Part shown: positions 54,206 to 63,929 of the stretch, one piece after another | Position numbering within the stretch: the first letter of the stretch is position 1 | Layout of the letters: every line of letters begins with the position of its first letter | Source: Bifidobacterium pluvialisilvae | GTDB taxonomy: Bacteria; Actinomycetota; Actinomycetes; Actinomycetales; Bifidobacteriaceae | Length of the DNA stretch: 64,000 nt | Direction of reading: 5' to 3' | Assembly (NCBI RefSeq): GCF_019331695.1 | Contig: NZ_JAHBBI010000008.1 | Coordinates: 101,212 to 165,211 of the forward strand | Program-made: the position numbers and the translations under genes | Notes under the pieces: generated by a model | The model's input: the letters and a program-made list of their open reading frames with translations, nothing else | Databases searched by the model: none | Told to the model about the DNA's origin: nothing

Positions 54206-54919
54206 CTACTCCAGCCGGCCCTCGCGCCAGAGCGTGGCGCCCTTGCGGAAGTCGGTCGCCGTGCCATGCAATGATTTCGCGGTCTTGACGAAATGACGGC
54301 TCGCGCCGGCCACGGTGGGCTCGCCGACCTCGGCGGCCCGTTCCTGACGGCGTCGCGCCTCGGCGAGCAAACCCGCCGAAATCACCGAGCAGAAGGCGCT
54401 CGCACGCTCCAGCGCCACGGCGAAGTCGCCGACGAACGCGCCGGAGAGGATGGAGTCCGCGGTGCGGGCGATGTCGTCGGCGGTCGGCGCCTGATCGACG
54501 CCGGCTATGGCCGACGACGCCCCGGCCACCGGTTCGCCGACCCGCCACAGGCGCGAGATGGACTCCCGGTTGCGGTGCATCCACGTGCGCAGCATGTACA
54601 GCCGCCAGAGCACACCCGGCAGCGACTCCGGATCGGCTTCGCTCCACAGTTCGGCGACCAGGTCCACGCCCTCATGCTCGACCAGGGTGAGCACCCGGTG
54701 CACGACCTGCGGGTCCTGCGTGTGGTGCACGCGGTCGAGCAGCGACGCCGCCGTGGCATGGCTGACCTCGCTGAGCTTCTGCGGGTCCGCGCCGCCGGCG
54801 ATGTGGTCGACGAGTGCCTGGTCGAGCTGCGCCGGACGGGTGAACCGCCCGGATGCGGCGAACCCGGAGCCGGCGGCGCGAACGGATGAGGAGCCGAATG
54901 GTGAGGAGCTAGTAGACAA
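54206..54919 (-). CDS. Conserved helical hypothetical protein downstream of MutT1
   Basis: 237 residues. It overlaps the MutT1-type gene by 11 bp, so the two are in one operon. After a Ser-rich head, almost all the sequence is helical, with LDQALVDHIAGGADPQKLSE, DPQVVHRVLTLVEHEGVDLV, VLWRLYMLRTWMHR and ASAFCSVISAGLLAEARRR. No catalytic motif, membrane segment or signal peptide is visible. Its position beside MutT1 and ppk1 is one I associate with actinobacteria. I do not know its function. Confidence 0.7.
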   Translation of the reverse strand: MSTSSSPFGSSSVRAAGSGFAASGRFTRPAQLDQALVDHIAGGADPQKLSEVSHATAASLLDRVHHTQDPQVVHRVLTLVEHEGVDLVAELWSEADPESLPGVLWRLYMLRTWMHRNRESISRLWRVGEPVAGASSAIAGVDQAPTADDIARTADSILSGAFVGDFAVALERASAFCSVISAGLLAEARRRQERAAEVGEPTVAGASRHFVKTAKSLHGTATDFRKGATLWREGRLE

Positions 54920-55970
54920 TGGGACTTACCTTCTGAATATCGATGATCTGCGGACCTTCGTCCGTATCAATGATATTAAAGACCACCGCATGCCCAGTCG
55001 CCATATAGGGAGATTTCGCCGGAAGCCGCTTCGCCAGCGACTTGCGCACGCAGATCTGGCGCAGATGGTCGAACACGCCGCCGATCACGGGCCGATGCAT
55101 GCATACGGCGGTGGTCTTGCCGGTGCGTAGCGTCAGCTCCATCTCATGGTGGATGCACTCCCATGCGGAGTCGGGGTGGTCGGCGAACGCGTCCTCGGTC
55201 AGGTCCTCGGCGAGGTTCACCGGCAGGCCGGTCTGCCAGGCGAACGTCTGTATGGTGCCGATGCAGCGCCGCCACGGCGACGTGACCAGCCGATTGATGC
55301 CGAAGCAGGCGATCTCGCGGGTGAGTCCGAACGCCGCCGCCGAACCGAGCGGCGTCAACGGCCGGTCGGCGTCGGTTCCGCCCCAGACCTTGCGGCTTTC
55401 CGCCTTGCCGTGGCGGATGAGCAGGAACAGTTTGGAGCGCAGGATGCCTTCGCGCACCTTGCGCACGAATTCGTCGAGGATGCCGCGGTCGAGCGGGTGC
55501 GTGAGCTTGTGCCGGGCGTCGGCGGGCGACATCCATTCGATGTTGTCCACCTCGTTCGGGTCGGTGTTGATGGGGCCGAACGCGTAGCGGCGGTTCATCG
55601 CCACCTCGGAGTCGATGATCGAGGCGATCCAGTATTGCACGTGCTTGCGTGGCTTCCTGGGGTCGATCCGATGCACCTTCGCCTTGCCCTCGTCCTCGAG
55701 CGGGTATTCGATGTCTCCCAGATATGCGCTGATCGCGACGGGCAGACCCGTCTCCTCGCCGATCTCCCGCACCGCCGCATGACGGTGCGACTCGTTGTTC
55801 TCAAGCTTGCCCTTCGGCCAGCTCCAATCGTTGTATTTCGGTCGATGCACCACGCAGAGCTCAAGATTCTCCAATGCCAGGTCGGAATAGTCCTGGCCCC
55901 CTTCGAGGATCTCGATGCCATCGCGCCAACGGTACACTATGCCGCCGGCTGCCTCGACGACTGTGTTCAT
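54909..55970 (-). CDS. MutT1-type Nudix hydrolase fused to histidine phosphatase
   Basis: 353 residues from the ATG at 55970 behind AAAGGAC; a longer frame exists upstream but lacks support. The N-terminal Nudix domain has GKLENNESHRHAAVREIGEETG, a complete Nudix box, after VVHRPKYNDWSWPKG. A phosphoglycerate mutase-like domain follows, with LFLLIRHGKAES (RHG, catalytic His) and CMHRPVIGG. This fusion is the mycobacterial MutT1 layout, which degrades 8-oxo-dGTP/GTP and diadenosine polyphosphates. It is next to ppk1 (convergent transcription not involved; both are minus strand), an arrangement also typical of actinobacteria. Confidence 0.92.
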   Translation of the reverse strand: MNTVVEAAGGIVYRWRDGIEILEGGQDYSDLALENLELCVVHRPKYNDWSWPKGKLENNESHRHAAVREIGEETGLPVAISAYLGDIEYPLEDEGKAKVHRIDPRKPRKHVQYWIASIIDSEVAMNRRYAFGPINTDPNEVDNIEWMSPADARHKLTHPLDRGILDEFVRKVREGILRSKLFLLIRHGKAESRKVWGGTDADRPLTPLGSAAAFGLTREIACFGINRLVTSPWRRCIGTIQTFAWQTGLPVNLAEDLTEDAFADHPDSAWECIHHEMELTLRTGKTTAVCMHRPVIGGVFDHLRQICVRKSLAKRLPAKSPYMATGHAVVFNIIDTDEGPQIIDIQKVSPIVY

Positions 55971-56162
55971 GGTCTGTCCTTTTGTCGATTGATAATGCGC
56001 GTCCATGCCGTTCATGACTGTCGTCCATGACGATTCGTCGTAAACGGCGCGAAAGCCATTTCCTATCGTAATTGCAAAAAGTTCGGACCGATGTCGATTC
56101 CGAGGCTGGGAATTCCGGGGATGTGAGCGGAAACGTTGCGATTCCGGCCGTGGTCGCGGATG

Positions 56163-56204
56163 AAAAAAGCCGGTATGACGTTGCGTATGCAATGCCATAC
56201 CGGC
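56163..56204 (-). terminator. Rho-independent terminator of ppk1
   Basis: On the minus strand GCCGGTATG pairs with CATACCGGC around 18 nt, and six T residues follow the stem. It lies 98 bp past the ppk1 stop, within the 331-bp gap before the MutT1-type gene. No other feature is seen in the gap. Confidence 0.85.
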
Positions 56205-56301
56205 GAGTCATCGATGGCGGGACCGACGACGTCCGACCGATGCCAATCAATCAGCCGGACATCGTCGGCCGGGTATCATCATCGGTCGGACGATGCGACG
56301 A

Positions 56302-58539
56302 TCAGTTGCCGCGCGGACGACGCGTGTGCTTCTTGATGAGCGCCTCCTGGCTGTCGACCAGCGGCCTGCCTTCGGCGTCACGGGAGTGGCGGATGTAGGT
56401 GCCGTCCGGCTGCATGTGCCACGAGCTCGTGGTGTCGGCCATCTGGAAGTCCACGTACTTGATGAGCTCCTCGATCTGCTCCGGCGCGGTGATGCGCACC
56501 AGCGCCTCGACTCGACGGTCGAGGTTGCGGTGCATGAGGTCGGCGGAGCCGATCCACACCTCGGGGCCGGACGCCGGGCCTTCGCCGATCTGCGGGCCCG
56601 CGGAGTTCGCGAACGCGTAGATGCGGCTGTGCTCGAGGAAGCGTCCGAGGATGGAGTGCACGCGGATGTTCTCGCTCATGCCGGGCACGCCGGGCTTCAG
56701 GGCGCAGATGCCGCGTTCGACGATGTCGACCTTCACGCCGGCCTGCGAGGCACGGTAGAGGGCGTCGATGGTCTTCTCGTCGACGATGGAGTTCACCTTG
56801 ATCTTGATCCAGGCCTCCTTGCCGGCGCGTGCCGCGGCCTCCTCGCGCTGGATGCGCTCGATGAGGCCGGTGCGGATGGTGCGCGGCGCGACAAGCAGAC
56901 GGTGGAAGCTCGACTTCGGCGCATAACCCGAAAGCTGGTTGAACAGGCGGGTCAGATCCTGGCCGACGACCGGGTCGCAGGTGAGCAGGCCGAGATCGGT
57001 GTACAGGCGGGCGGTCTTCGGGTTGTAGTTACCCGTGCCCACATGGCAGTAGCGCTTGAGGCCGTCGGCCTCCTGGCGCACGACGAGGCACAGCTTGCAG
57101 TGGGTCTTCAGGCCCACGATGCCGTACACCACGTGCACGCCGGCGCGTTCGAGCTTGCGGGCCCACGCGATGTTGGCGTCCTCGTCGAAGCGGGCCTTGA
57201 TCTCCACCAGGGCCAGCACCTGCTTGCCGGCGTGCGCGGCATCGATGAGCGCGTCGATGATCGGCGAGTTGGAGCTGGTGCGGTACAGCGTCTGCTTGAT
57301 GGCCAGCACCTTCGGGTCGGCCGCCGCCTGGGCGAGGAACGCCTGGAACGACGTGGAGAACGAGTCGTAGGGGTGGTGCAGCAGCACGTCGCGCTCGCGG
57401 ATGGCGGCGAAGATGTCCTGCGCACGGCTCGACTCGACCTCGGCGATCTGGCGGTTGGTCGTCGGAATGAACTTGGGGAACTTCAGGTCGGCGCGGTCGA
57501 TGGCGCCGAGCTCGAAGAGCACCGTCATGTCGAGCGGGGCCGGCAGACGGTAGACCTCGTCGTCGCTCACGCCGAGCTGGTCGGCGAGCAGATGCGAGAG
57601 GAACGGGCTGGTGGCGTCGGAGATCTCCAGACGGATCGGCGGTCCGAAGCGGCGGCGCAGCAGTTCCTTCTCTATGGCGTTGAGCAGGTTCTCGGCATCG
57701 TCCTCTTCGACGTCGATGTCCTCGTTACGGGTGACGCGGAAGGAACGCGCCTCCTTGATGATCATGCCCGGGAACAGCGACTCGAGGTGGGCGATGAGCA
57801 GATTCTCCATCGTCACGAAGCCGTAGCGGACGTCGTTGCTCTCGTCCTCGGTCAGGTCGTCGACGGCGACGAGACGGGGCAGGTTGTCGGGGATCTTCAC
57901 ACGGGCGAAGTGCGACTTGCCGGAGTTCGGGTTCTCCACGATCACGGCGAGGTTCAGCGAGTTGCCGGAGATGTAGGGGAACGGGTGGGCGGGGTCCACG
58001 GCCAGCGGGGTGAGCACGGGGAACACCTGGCGGCGGAAGAACTTGCTCAGGCGCTCCTGCTCGGAGATCGTCAGCTGGCTCCACTTGAGCAGGACGATGT
58101 TCTCCTTGGCGAGGTCGGGCAGGATGTGCTCGATGGCGTAGCGCGCGTGCTCGTCCTGCAGGCGGTGGGCCTGCTCGGTGATGGCGCGCAGCTGCTGGCG
58201 CGGGCTCAGGCCGCTGGCCGCGGTGACGGCCAGGCCGGTGTCGATGCGGCGCTTCAGGCCGGCGACGCGGACCATGAAGAACTCATCGAGGTTGGAGGCG
58301 AAGATCGCCTCGAAGTTCGCACGTTCGAGGACCGGCAGGGATTCATCCTGCGCCAGCTCAAGCACGCGCTTGTTGAATTTCAGCCAGCTGAGCTCGCGAT
58401 CGAAGAACCGATCGGTCGGCAGCGGCTCGTAGTGGGGAGCGTTCGGGTTGAGACGGCTCTGCTTGGGCGTCTCCGCGATATGCTCCGCGATCTGACTCTT
58501 CAGAATCGCCTTTGAGGGTGCATTGAATATTTGGGCCAT
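56302..58539 (-). CDS. ppk1: Polyphosphate kinase 1
   Basis: 745 residues from the ATG at 58539; the ribosome site is weak, and the upstream open frame shows no conserved start. Ppk1 order is complete: [20 protein letters not shown] (N domain), [14 protein letters not shown], the head domain, [14 protein letters not shown] with the histidine expected to be autophosphorylated, and [19 protein letters not shown] with a second conserved His. It makes polyphosphate from ATP (reversible) in the cytoplasm. It is followed by a clear terminator and by the MutT1-type gene, a common actinobacterial neighbour. Confidence 0.95.
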   Translation of the reverse strand: MAQIFNAPSKAILKSQIAEHIAETPKQSRLNPNAPHYEPLPTDRFFDRELSWLKFNKRVLELAQDESLPVLERANFEAIFASNLDEFFMVRVAGLKRRIDTGLAVTAASGLSPRQQLRAITEQAHRLQDEHARYAIEHILPDLAKENIVLLKWSQLTISEQERLSKFFRRQVFPVLTPLAVDPAHPFPYISGNSLNLAVIVENPNSGKSHFARVKIPDNLPRLVAVDDLTEDESNDVRYGFVTMENLLIAHLESLFPGMIIKEARSFRVTRNEDIDVEEDDAENLLNAIEKELLRRRFGPPIRLEISDATSPFLSHLLADQLGVSDDEVYRLPAPLDMTVLFELGAIDRADLKFPKFIPTTNRQIAEVESSRAQDIFAAIRERDVLLHHPYDSFSTSFQAFLAQAAADPKVLAIKQTLYRTSSNSPIIDALIDAAHAGKQVLALVEIKARFDEDANIAWARKLERAGVHVVYGIVGLKTHCKLCLVVRQEADGLKRYCHVGTGNYNPKTARLYTDLGLLTCDPVVGQDLTRLFNQLSGYAPKSSFHRLLVAPRTIRTGLIERIQREEAAARAGKEAWIKIKVNSIVDEKTIDALYRASQAGVKVDIVERGICALKPGVPGMSENIRVHSILGRFLEHSRIYAFANSAGPQIGEGPASGPEVWIGSADLMHRNLDRRVEALVRITAPEQIEELIKYVDFQMADTTSSWHMQPDGTYIRHSRDAEGRPLVDSQEALIKKHTRRPRGN

Positions 58540-58722
58540 ACCTATCACTTTATTATCCGCTCGCCCGTAAACGGTCAGTAACCCGCCAAAATTCAACGGC
58601 AATTCATATTCCCGGTGAATTCTTGGGGTGCGCGGGCGTGCCCGCGGCGTTCCGACGGACGGTCCATGGCGACATTTCCCGCAAATACGACGTCTCGTAT
58701 GGGCATCGTGGATACTGGAGGT

Positions 58723-59733
58723 ATGCATTCGGCAAAACACGGCGAATCACAGCCGACCCCCACGACCATCGCATCCGACGTCACGGAGGGCGCTTCCGAC
58801 GCGGGCCCCGCGATCGCGGGGCCCGACCGCGGAACGCTCCTGACGGTGGAGGTCCCGCGCGGCACGGTCGTGCTCGCCGCCACCCCGATCGGCAACACCG
58901 GCGACGCGTCGGCGCGGCTGAGGGCCCTGATGGAGCATGCCGACATCGTCGCGGCCGAGGACACGCGCCGGCTCCACGACCTCGCCCGTCGTCTCGACGT
59001 CCACGTGAACGGCCGCGTGGTCGCCTTCCACGACCACAACGAGCGAGCGAAGGCCGACGGCCTGCTCGACGAGGTCGAGGCCGGCGCCTGCGTGCTCGTC
59101 GTCTCCGACGCCGGCATGCCCACCATCAACGACCCGGGCCTGTCCATCGTCCGCCGCGCCATCGAACGTGGCCTGCCCGTCACCTGCGCGCCCGGCCCGT
59201 CCGCCGTGCTCGACGCGCTCGCGCTTTCCGGCCTGCCCACCGACCGGTTCTGCTACGAGGGCTTCCTGCCGCGCAAGCACGCCGAACGCGTGCAGCGTCT
59301 GCGTTCGCTGCAGGCCGAGCGACGCACGATCGTGTTCTACGAGACGCCCCACCGCATCGCCGACTCCATGGACGACCTGCTCTCCGCCTTCGGCCCCGAC
59401 CGGCGGATGGCCCTGGCCCGCGAGCTGACCAAGGACTACGAGGAGATCCGCCGCGGAACCATCGCCGAGATCCTCGACGGCGTGGTCATGGATCCTCCGC
59501 GCGGCGAGATCGTGCTGGTCATCGCCGGCGCGTCCGAGGACGAGGCGCGCGAGAACTCGGCTTCCACGCTCAGCGTCGAGGAGCTCGCCGTGCTGTCCAT
59601 CGACCGGGCGCTCGAGGACGGCCTGCGCATCAAGGACGCTATCGCCGAGGTGATCGAGGAGCATCCGCTGCCCGACGGCTCCCTCGCCAACCGCAAGCAG
59701 GTCTACTCCGCGGTGCTGGAGATCAAGCAGTAG
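58723..59733 (+). CDS. rsmI: 16S rRNA (cytidine(1402)-2'-O)-methyltransferase RsmI
   Basis: 336 residues from the ATG at 58723; GGAG lies close upstream (short spacing), so a later GTG is possible. RsmI motifs are clear: [62 protein letters not shown], and [10 protein letters not shown]. The first 40 residues are a disordered extension unusual for the family. It adds a 2'-O-methyl to C1402 of 16S rRNA near the decoding centre, using S-adenosylmethionine. It is divergent to ppk1. Confidence 0.92.
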   Translation: MHSAKHGESQPTPTTIASDVTEGASDAGPAIAGPDRGTLLTVEVPRGTVVLAATPIGNTGDASARLRALMEHADIVAAEDTRRLHDLARRLDVHVNGRVVAFHDHNERAKADGLLDEVEAGACVLVVSDAGMPTINDPGLSIVRRAIERGLPVTCAPGPSAVLDALALSGLPTDRFCYEGFLPRKHAERVQRLRSLQAERRTIVFYETPHRIADSMDDLLSAFGPDRRMALARELTKDYEEIRRGTIAEILDGVVMDPPRGEIVLVIAGASEDEARENSASTLSVEELAVLSIDRALEDGLRIKDAIAEVIEEHPLPDGSLANRKQVYSAVLEIKQ

Positions 59734-59765
59734 CGTCCGGCGCCGCTCCGTCGGCCGCTGTGCCC

Positions 59766-60299
59766 TCACTCCTCAAGCGATTCGAACAGCACCTCGAATC
59801 CACGTGCCACGCCGGGCCCTCCCGCCTGTGCGACATACTCCAGCAGTTCGGCCGACGCGGCCGTGTTCGCAATCAGCCACCGGCGCAGTTCCGGCGCATG
59901 CTCGGCGATATGCCACAGCACATCCTCATCGGTGTCCGGGTCGCTGGCCACCTGGGAGGTCAGGAGCAGCGGAGGCTCGGGCGGCTGCAATCCCCGGGCC
60001 TTCGGCTGCCCGGCGGCCTTGGCCATGAGACCCCGCATGGTCTTCAGCCGCCTCGGCGCCGGCGCGGACCGCTCCGCCATCCGCGCGCGCTGGCGCCGCC
60101 GCACCGTTCGGCCCCATGGCGCCGGAATCCGTGTGACGTCCGCGATGCCGTGGACCTCGGCATCCGCACGGGTGCCGTCCCCGTCCTCGCGGTCGCCCCC
60201 GCCCCCGCCTCCGCAACCGTCCATGCCATCGTCGCAGGGCAGGCCGTCGCAAGGCAGGGCGTCGCCCCGCACCACCGTGCCGTGCAGCCGATCGGCCAT
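59766..60299 (-). CDS. Variant leucine-rich repeat-like domain protein
   Basis: 177 residues if started at the ATG at 60299; the start is uncertain because no ribosome site stands out. The first 75 residues are Gly/Asp/Arg-rich and not conserved-looking. The C-terminal 65 residues read QVASDPDTDEDVLWHIAEHA, then PELRRWLIANTAASAELLEYVA, which resembles the variant leucine-rich repeat (LRV-like) seen in bifidobacterial proteins of unknown role. It lies 65 bp after the 60365 gene in the same direction, probably in the same transcript. Confidence 0.5.
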   Translation of the reverse strand: MADRLHGTVVRGDALPCDGLPCDDGMDGCGGGGGGDREDGDGTRADAEVHGIADVTRIPAPWGRTVRRRQRARMAERSAPAPRRLKTMRGLMAKAAGQPKARGLQPPEPPLLLTSQVASDPDTDEDVLWHIAEHAPELRRWLIANTAASAELLEYVAQAGGPGVARGFEVLFESLEE

Positions 60300-60364
60300 G
60301 GATACGCCGTTCCCGAATGCCCCTGGCGAGCCTGTCCTCCGTCGTGTCCTCTGTACCTCCCTTC

Positions 60365-61216
60365 TCATGGTCTCCGATGCCTCAGCCGCATCAGCGTGTG
60401 GACGCCGCCGCCATGGTTCGGCCAGCGGGGGTTCTCCCACAGCGTCTGCAGGCAGGTCTCCACCTTCACCTCGTACCGTTCCAGCAGCATCGGCAGCAGC
60501 GAGTCGGCCCCGGCGAGGATCTTGCCGCCCTCGTCCATGCACGCGATGTCGCATATCGTGCGCAACGGCGAGGTGACCCGCAGCTGTCCCAGCCGCATCA
60601 CATGGTCGGGCGGCGTCTTGCGGTTGTACACCGTTATCTGCCGTCCATGGGCCAGCGTCCGGTACCGCGAGTTCGAAATCATGTCGAGCCGGTGGGGAAA
60701 CTCTCCGCCGACCCACACCCACGCCGCCAGCGGTCCGGCGGCGATCGAACCGAACGGCACCATGCGATTGGCGATCGACGCCCTGCCGTACAACGTGTCG
60801 GCGTGGTCGTTCATGTACCCGCATTCGTCGTCGAGACCGACCAGCACGTCCTCGTCCAGCAGCCTGGACATGCCGATGCCTCCCGGGACGTCATCGACAT
60901 TGACCAGCGGGGGATTGGGCGAGGAATCCGACTTCGCGCGGCCATCGGTCCCCATGGCCGCGTACGTAGGCATCTCCTCCGTCGCTTCCATGACGGACCG
61001 CTGATCCATGGGGTCCGGCACCGATGCGGACGGCATCGACGCGAACGTCGGCGGGGCGAGCGGCGCCGGTGGAATCGACAACGTCGCAATGGACGACAAC
61101 GTCGCCGGGTCGAGTCTCGGCCTCCACGTCGTCGGATCCATGAACGTCGGCTGCGGGGTCGTGGGCGGGGCGGCGGCCGTGATGGCCTCCGCCGTTGTGG
61201 TGGTCTGCGTATCCAT
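60365..61216 (-). CDS. Protein with AbiEi-like segment
   Basis: 283 residues from the ATG at 61216. The first 100 residues are Pro/Thr/Ala-rich and likely disordered. The middle has SRLLDEDVLVGLDDECGY and the C-terminal half has RMVPFGSIAAGPLAAWVWVG, SRYRTLAHGRQITVYNRKT and LRVTSPLRTICDIACMDEGG. The VTSPxRTxxDxA segment is like that of AbiEi-type antitoxins and related transcription factors, although the overall match is weak and no toxin gene is adjacent. A DNA-binding head was not recognised. Function unknown. Confidence 0.55.
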   Translation of the reverse strand: MDTQTTTTAEAITAAAPPTTPQPTFMDPTTWRPRLDPATLSSIATLSIPPAPLAPPTFASMPSASVPDPMDQRSVMEATEEMPTYAAMGTDGRAKSDSSPNPPLVNVDDVPGGIGMSRLLDEDVLVGLDDECGYMNDHADTLYGRASIANRMVPFGSIAAGPLAAWVWVGGEFPHRLDMISNSRYRTLAHGRQITVYNRKTPPDHVMRLGQLRVTSPLRTICDIACMDEGGKILAGADSLLPMLLERYEVKVETCLQTLWENPRWPNHGGGVHTLMRLRHRRP

Positions 61217-61267
61217 GCCTTGACGGTACCGGAAACATCGTGGTTCCCGCCGGCCGTCCGGAAAAAA

Positions 61268-61334
61268 TGTGGATAAGTGGATAACCACCTCATCCATCGG
61301 GGAAAATGTGGATAACCGGCCAACGTTTCCACAG
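61268..61334. promoter_or_regulatory. Cluster of DnaA-box-like sites upstream of metG
   Basis: TGTGGATAA (perfect DnaA box on one strand) lies at 61268-61276 and 61307-61315. One-mismatch versions lie at 61276-61284 (AGTGGATAA) and about 61326 (TTTCCACA). They fall in the 271-bp gap between the divergent 60365 gene and metG. No AT-rich unwinding region or dnaA/dnaN gene is near, so this is not the chromosomal origin. Confidence 0.5.
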
Positions 61335-61487
61335 ACTCGAAACCGTTCCAAAACCAATCCAAAACCGATTTCCGGCCATTCCGCCGCACAGCCGTCCGCC
61401 GTCGCTCCCCGAACCCTCCGGCCTCGTCCGGCCGCCTCGGCGCCCCGCCCCGCACCGTGTCAATGCCGGTACGGATAATCAGGGTTT

Positions 61488-63359
61488 ATGAGTCATATTC
61501 TTGTTAACGTTGCTTGGCCGTACGCGAACGGCCCCCGCCACATCGGCCACGTCGCCGGCTTCGGCGTCCCCTCCGACGTCTACGCCCGTTACGAGCGCAT
61601 GAAGGGCAATGACGTGCTCATGGTCTCCGGCACCGACGAACACGGCACCCCGATCCTGGTCGAGGCCGAAAAGGAAGGCGTCACCGCCCAGGAGCTCGCC
61701 AACCGCTACAACCGCGTCATCGCCAAGGACCTGTGCGACCTTGGCCTGAGCTACGACCTGTTCACCCGCACCACCACCGGCAACCACGAGCACGTGGTGC
61801 AGGAACTGTTCAAGCAGTGCCTGAAGAACGGCTACATCTACAAGGGCACCCAGCAGGTGGCCATCTCGCCGTCCACCGGCCGCACCCTGCCCGACCGCTA
61901 CATCGAAGGCGAATGCCCGATCTGCCACACCGAAGGCGCACGCGGCGACCAGTGCGACGCCTGCGGCAACGAGCTCGACCCCATCGACCTCATCAACCCC
62001 GTCTCCAAGATCAACGGCGAAACCCCGCGCTTCGAGGAGACCGAACACTACTTCCTCGACCTTCCGGCGCTCGCCGACGCCAACCTCGCATGGCTGAAGA
62101 CCCGTGAGGGCTGGCGCACCGACGCCATCAAGTTCTCCATCGGCCTGTTCAAGGAGGTCAAGCCGCGCGCCATCACGCGAGACATCGACTGGGGCATCCC
62201 CGTGCCGGTGGCCGGCTGGATCGACAACCCGAACAAGAAGCTGTACGTATGGTTCGACGCCGTGATCGGCTACCTGTCGGCATCCATCGAATGGGCCCGC
62301 CGCAAGGGCGACCCCGAAGCCTGGCGCGCCTGGTGGAACGACCCGGCCACCCCCGGCTACTACTTCATGGGCAAGGACAACATCACGTTCCACTCCCAGA
62401 TCTGGCCCTCCGAGATGCTCGCCTACAACGGCCAGGGCTCCAAGGGCGGCGAGACCGGCCCGCTCGGCCCGCTCAACCTGCCCGAGCAGGTCGTCGCCTC
62501 CCAGTTCATGACCATGGAGGGCCGCAAGTTCAGCTCCTCCCGCGGCATCGTCATCTACGTGAAGGACATCCTCGCCCGCTACCCCGTTGACGCCGTGCGC
62601 TACTACATCTCCGTGGCCGGCCCGGAATCCTCCGACTCCGACTTCACGTGGGCCGAGTTCGTGCGCCACAACAACGAGGAGCTCGCCGCCGCCTGGGGCA
62701 ACCTCGTCAACCGCGTGGCCAACCTCATCGCCAAGAACTTCGGTTCCATCCCCGCCATCGACGACGCCAAGCTCACCGATCAGGACCGCGCCCTGCTCGA
62801 CGAGTCCAAGGCCGCGTTCGACACCGTCGGCAACCTCATCGAGAAGCACCACCAGAAGGCCGCCCTGACCGAGGCCATGCGCATCGTCGGCGAGATCAAC
62901 AAGTACATCTCCGCCATCGAACCGTGGAAGATCAAGGACGACGACGCCCGTCTCGGCACCGTGCTGCACGTGGCCGCGCAGGCCGTCTCCGACGCCAACC
63001 ACCTGCTCGCCCCGTTCCTGCCCCACTCCGCGCAGAAGGTGTGGGAGGCGCTCGGCGGCAAGGGGACGTTCTCGCCGCTGCCGCACATCGAGGAGGTCGA
63101 GGACCTCGACAAGCCCGGCTTCGAGTACCCGATCATCACCGGCGACTACAAGCTCGGCGTGAACGTGCACCCGTGGGCGAGCGAACCCATCGAGGTCGGC
63201 GCCGTCGTGCCGAAGCCGAAGCCGATCTTCGCGAAGATCCCGAAGGAGGCCGTGCAGGAGGAGCTCGACCGCTTCCAGGCCGAGCTCGACGCCCGTCGCG
63301 CCAAGGAGGCCGAGCGCCTCGCCGCCGCCAAGGCCAAGCTCGCCGCCGAATCCAAATGA
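61488..63359 (+). CDS. metG: Methionine--tRNA ligase
   Basis: 623 residues. Class I signatures: [18 protein letters not shown] (HIGH at the start) and [11 protein letters not shown] (the KMSKS-like loop, here KFSSS). A zinc-binding knuckle [18 protein letters not shown] lies at about 143-160. WYTGKDN-type motif is present as [15 protein letters not shown]. The C-terminal end is a Glu/Ala/Lys-rich helix typical of short MetG without the Arc1-like domain. It charges tRNA-Met for initiation and elongation. A GATAAT at 61474-61479 lies 8 nt before the ATG and no strong ribosome site exists, so the mRNA may be leaderless. Confidence 0.96.
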   Translation: MSHILVNVAWPYANGPRHIGHVAGFGVPSDVYARYERMKGNDVLMVSGTDEHGTPILVEAEKEGVTAQELANRYNRVIAKDLCDLGLSYDLFTRTTTGNHEHVVQELFKQCLKNGYIYKGTQQVAISPSTGRTLPDRYIEGECPICHTEGARGDQCDACGNELDPIDLINPVSKINGETPRFEETEHYFLDLPALADANLAWLKTREGWRTDAIKFSIGLFKEVKPRAITRDIDWGIPVPVAGWIDNPNKKLYVWFDAVIGYLSASIEWARRKGDPEAWRAWWNDPATPGYYFMGKDNITFHSQIWPSEMLAYNGQGSKGGETGPLGPLNLPEQVVASQFMTMEGRKFSSSRGIVIYVKDILARYPVDAVRYYISVAGPESSDSDFTWAEFVRHNNEELAAAWGNLVNRVANLIAKNFGSIPAIDDAKLTDQDRALLDESKAAFDTVGNLIEKHHQKAALTEAMRIVGEINKYISAIEPWKIKDDDARLGTVLHVAAQAVSDANHLLAPFLPHSAQKVWEALGGKGTFSPLPHIEEVEDLDKPGFEYPIITGDYKLGVNVHPWASEPIEVGAVVPKPKPIFAKIPKEAVQEELDRFQAELDARRAKEAERLAAAKAKLAAESK

Positions 63360-63430
63360 CCGAACGGAGTCAGGGGCGTCCGGACGTCATCTGAACGCCC
63401 GGACCCTTAGCCTGAGCGCTCTGACCCCTG

Positions 63431-63553
63431 ACAAAACACGGGCCGAAATCCCCGTTATCCGCGATTTGCGGTGCCAAATGGTCGTTTTCGCTGTGAATAA
63501 CGACCGAAAGACACCATGAATCGCCGATTTCGGGGATTTCGGCCCACGTTTTG
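63431..63553. repeat. 123-bp palindrome downstream of metG
   Basis: ACAAAACACGGGCCGAAATC and CCCG lead on the left, and CGGGGATTTCGGCCCACGTTTTGT closes it on the right, nearly perfect inverted arms. The centre has GGTCGTTTTC...TAACGACCGAAAGACACCAT, matching the core of the hairpin at 54054. It is 70 bp past the metG stop and may act as its terminator. Confidence 0.75.
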
Positions 63554-63651
63554 TACGGCAGGACGGCATGTTCGTAGTCCGATGCTGCGATTCTCAGAAA
63601 ACTCCAAGGTTTTCGCATCGTTTTGCCAAGGAACGGGTAGTTATATAAGAA

Positions 63652-63774
63652 ATGTCAGCGGACAGCACCGCAGATGAGATTCCCAAGGAATCTGATAACT
63701 TAACCCTTCTTCTCTCTTCTCTCTCTAGTAGCCCGGCGGCTTCTCTCCCGCCGGGCTTCTTCTTTTTTCTTTTC
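63652..63774 (+). ncRNA. Candidate small RNA or leader ending in a strong terminator
   Basis: A TATAAG-type -10 (about 63642) with TTGCCA 17 bp upstream precedes this span. It contains a GATTCC-CAA-GGAATC hairpin and a CT-rich linker. It ends with GCCCGGCGG...CCGCCGGGC at 63731-63756, followed by a T-rich tail to 63774. An open frame begins at the ATG at 63652 but has no stop before the terminator and no family likeness. Confidence 0.35.
63731..63774 (+). terminator. Rho-independent terminator
   Basis: A 9-bp GCCCGGCGG/CCGCCGGGC stem with an 8-nt loop is followed by a long T-rich run (TTCTTCTTTTTTCTTTT). It is among the strongest terminators in the window. Confidence 0.85.
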
Positions 63775-63929
63775 CCATCGCCCATCCGCGCTTCGCCTAT
63801 CCGCGCCATGCAAAGCGCGATGGGGCGGTTGTCGGCATGGACATCGGATTCCCAGAAAACTCCAAGGTTTTCGGGGCTAAGGGTCAAAACGTGGGTCTTA
63901 TTCGCGCGTGTTGTTGGCGTGTTGGTAGG

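Larger units (their letters stand above)
63589..63873. repeat. Direct pair of 27-bp GAAAACTCCAAGGTTTTC elements
   Basis: Copies lie at 63589-63615 and 63847-63873, with one mismatch. Each contains GAAAAC-TCCAAG-GTTTTC, a short perfect hairpin. They bracket the transcription unit at about 63652-63774. Confidence 0.75.

Noticed and set aside
56293..58515. Long plus-strand reading frame opposite ppk1
   Set aside because: Leu/Val/Gly/His-biased antisense shadow with no family match; ppk1 carries all expected motifs.
58623..61004. 793-codon plus-strand frame across rsmI and the following genes
   Set aside because: It runs in an alternate frame of rsmI and continues across genes on the other strand; Arg/Pro-biased and without motifs.
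61268..61334. Chromosomal replication origin
   Set aside because: Only two to four DnaA-box-like sites, no AT-rich unwinding region and no dnaA, dnaN or gyrB genes nearby.
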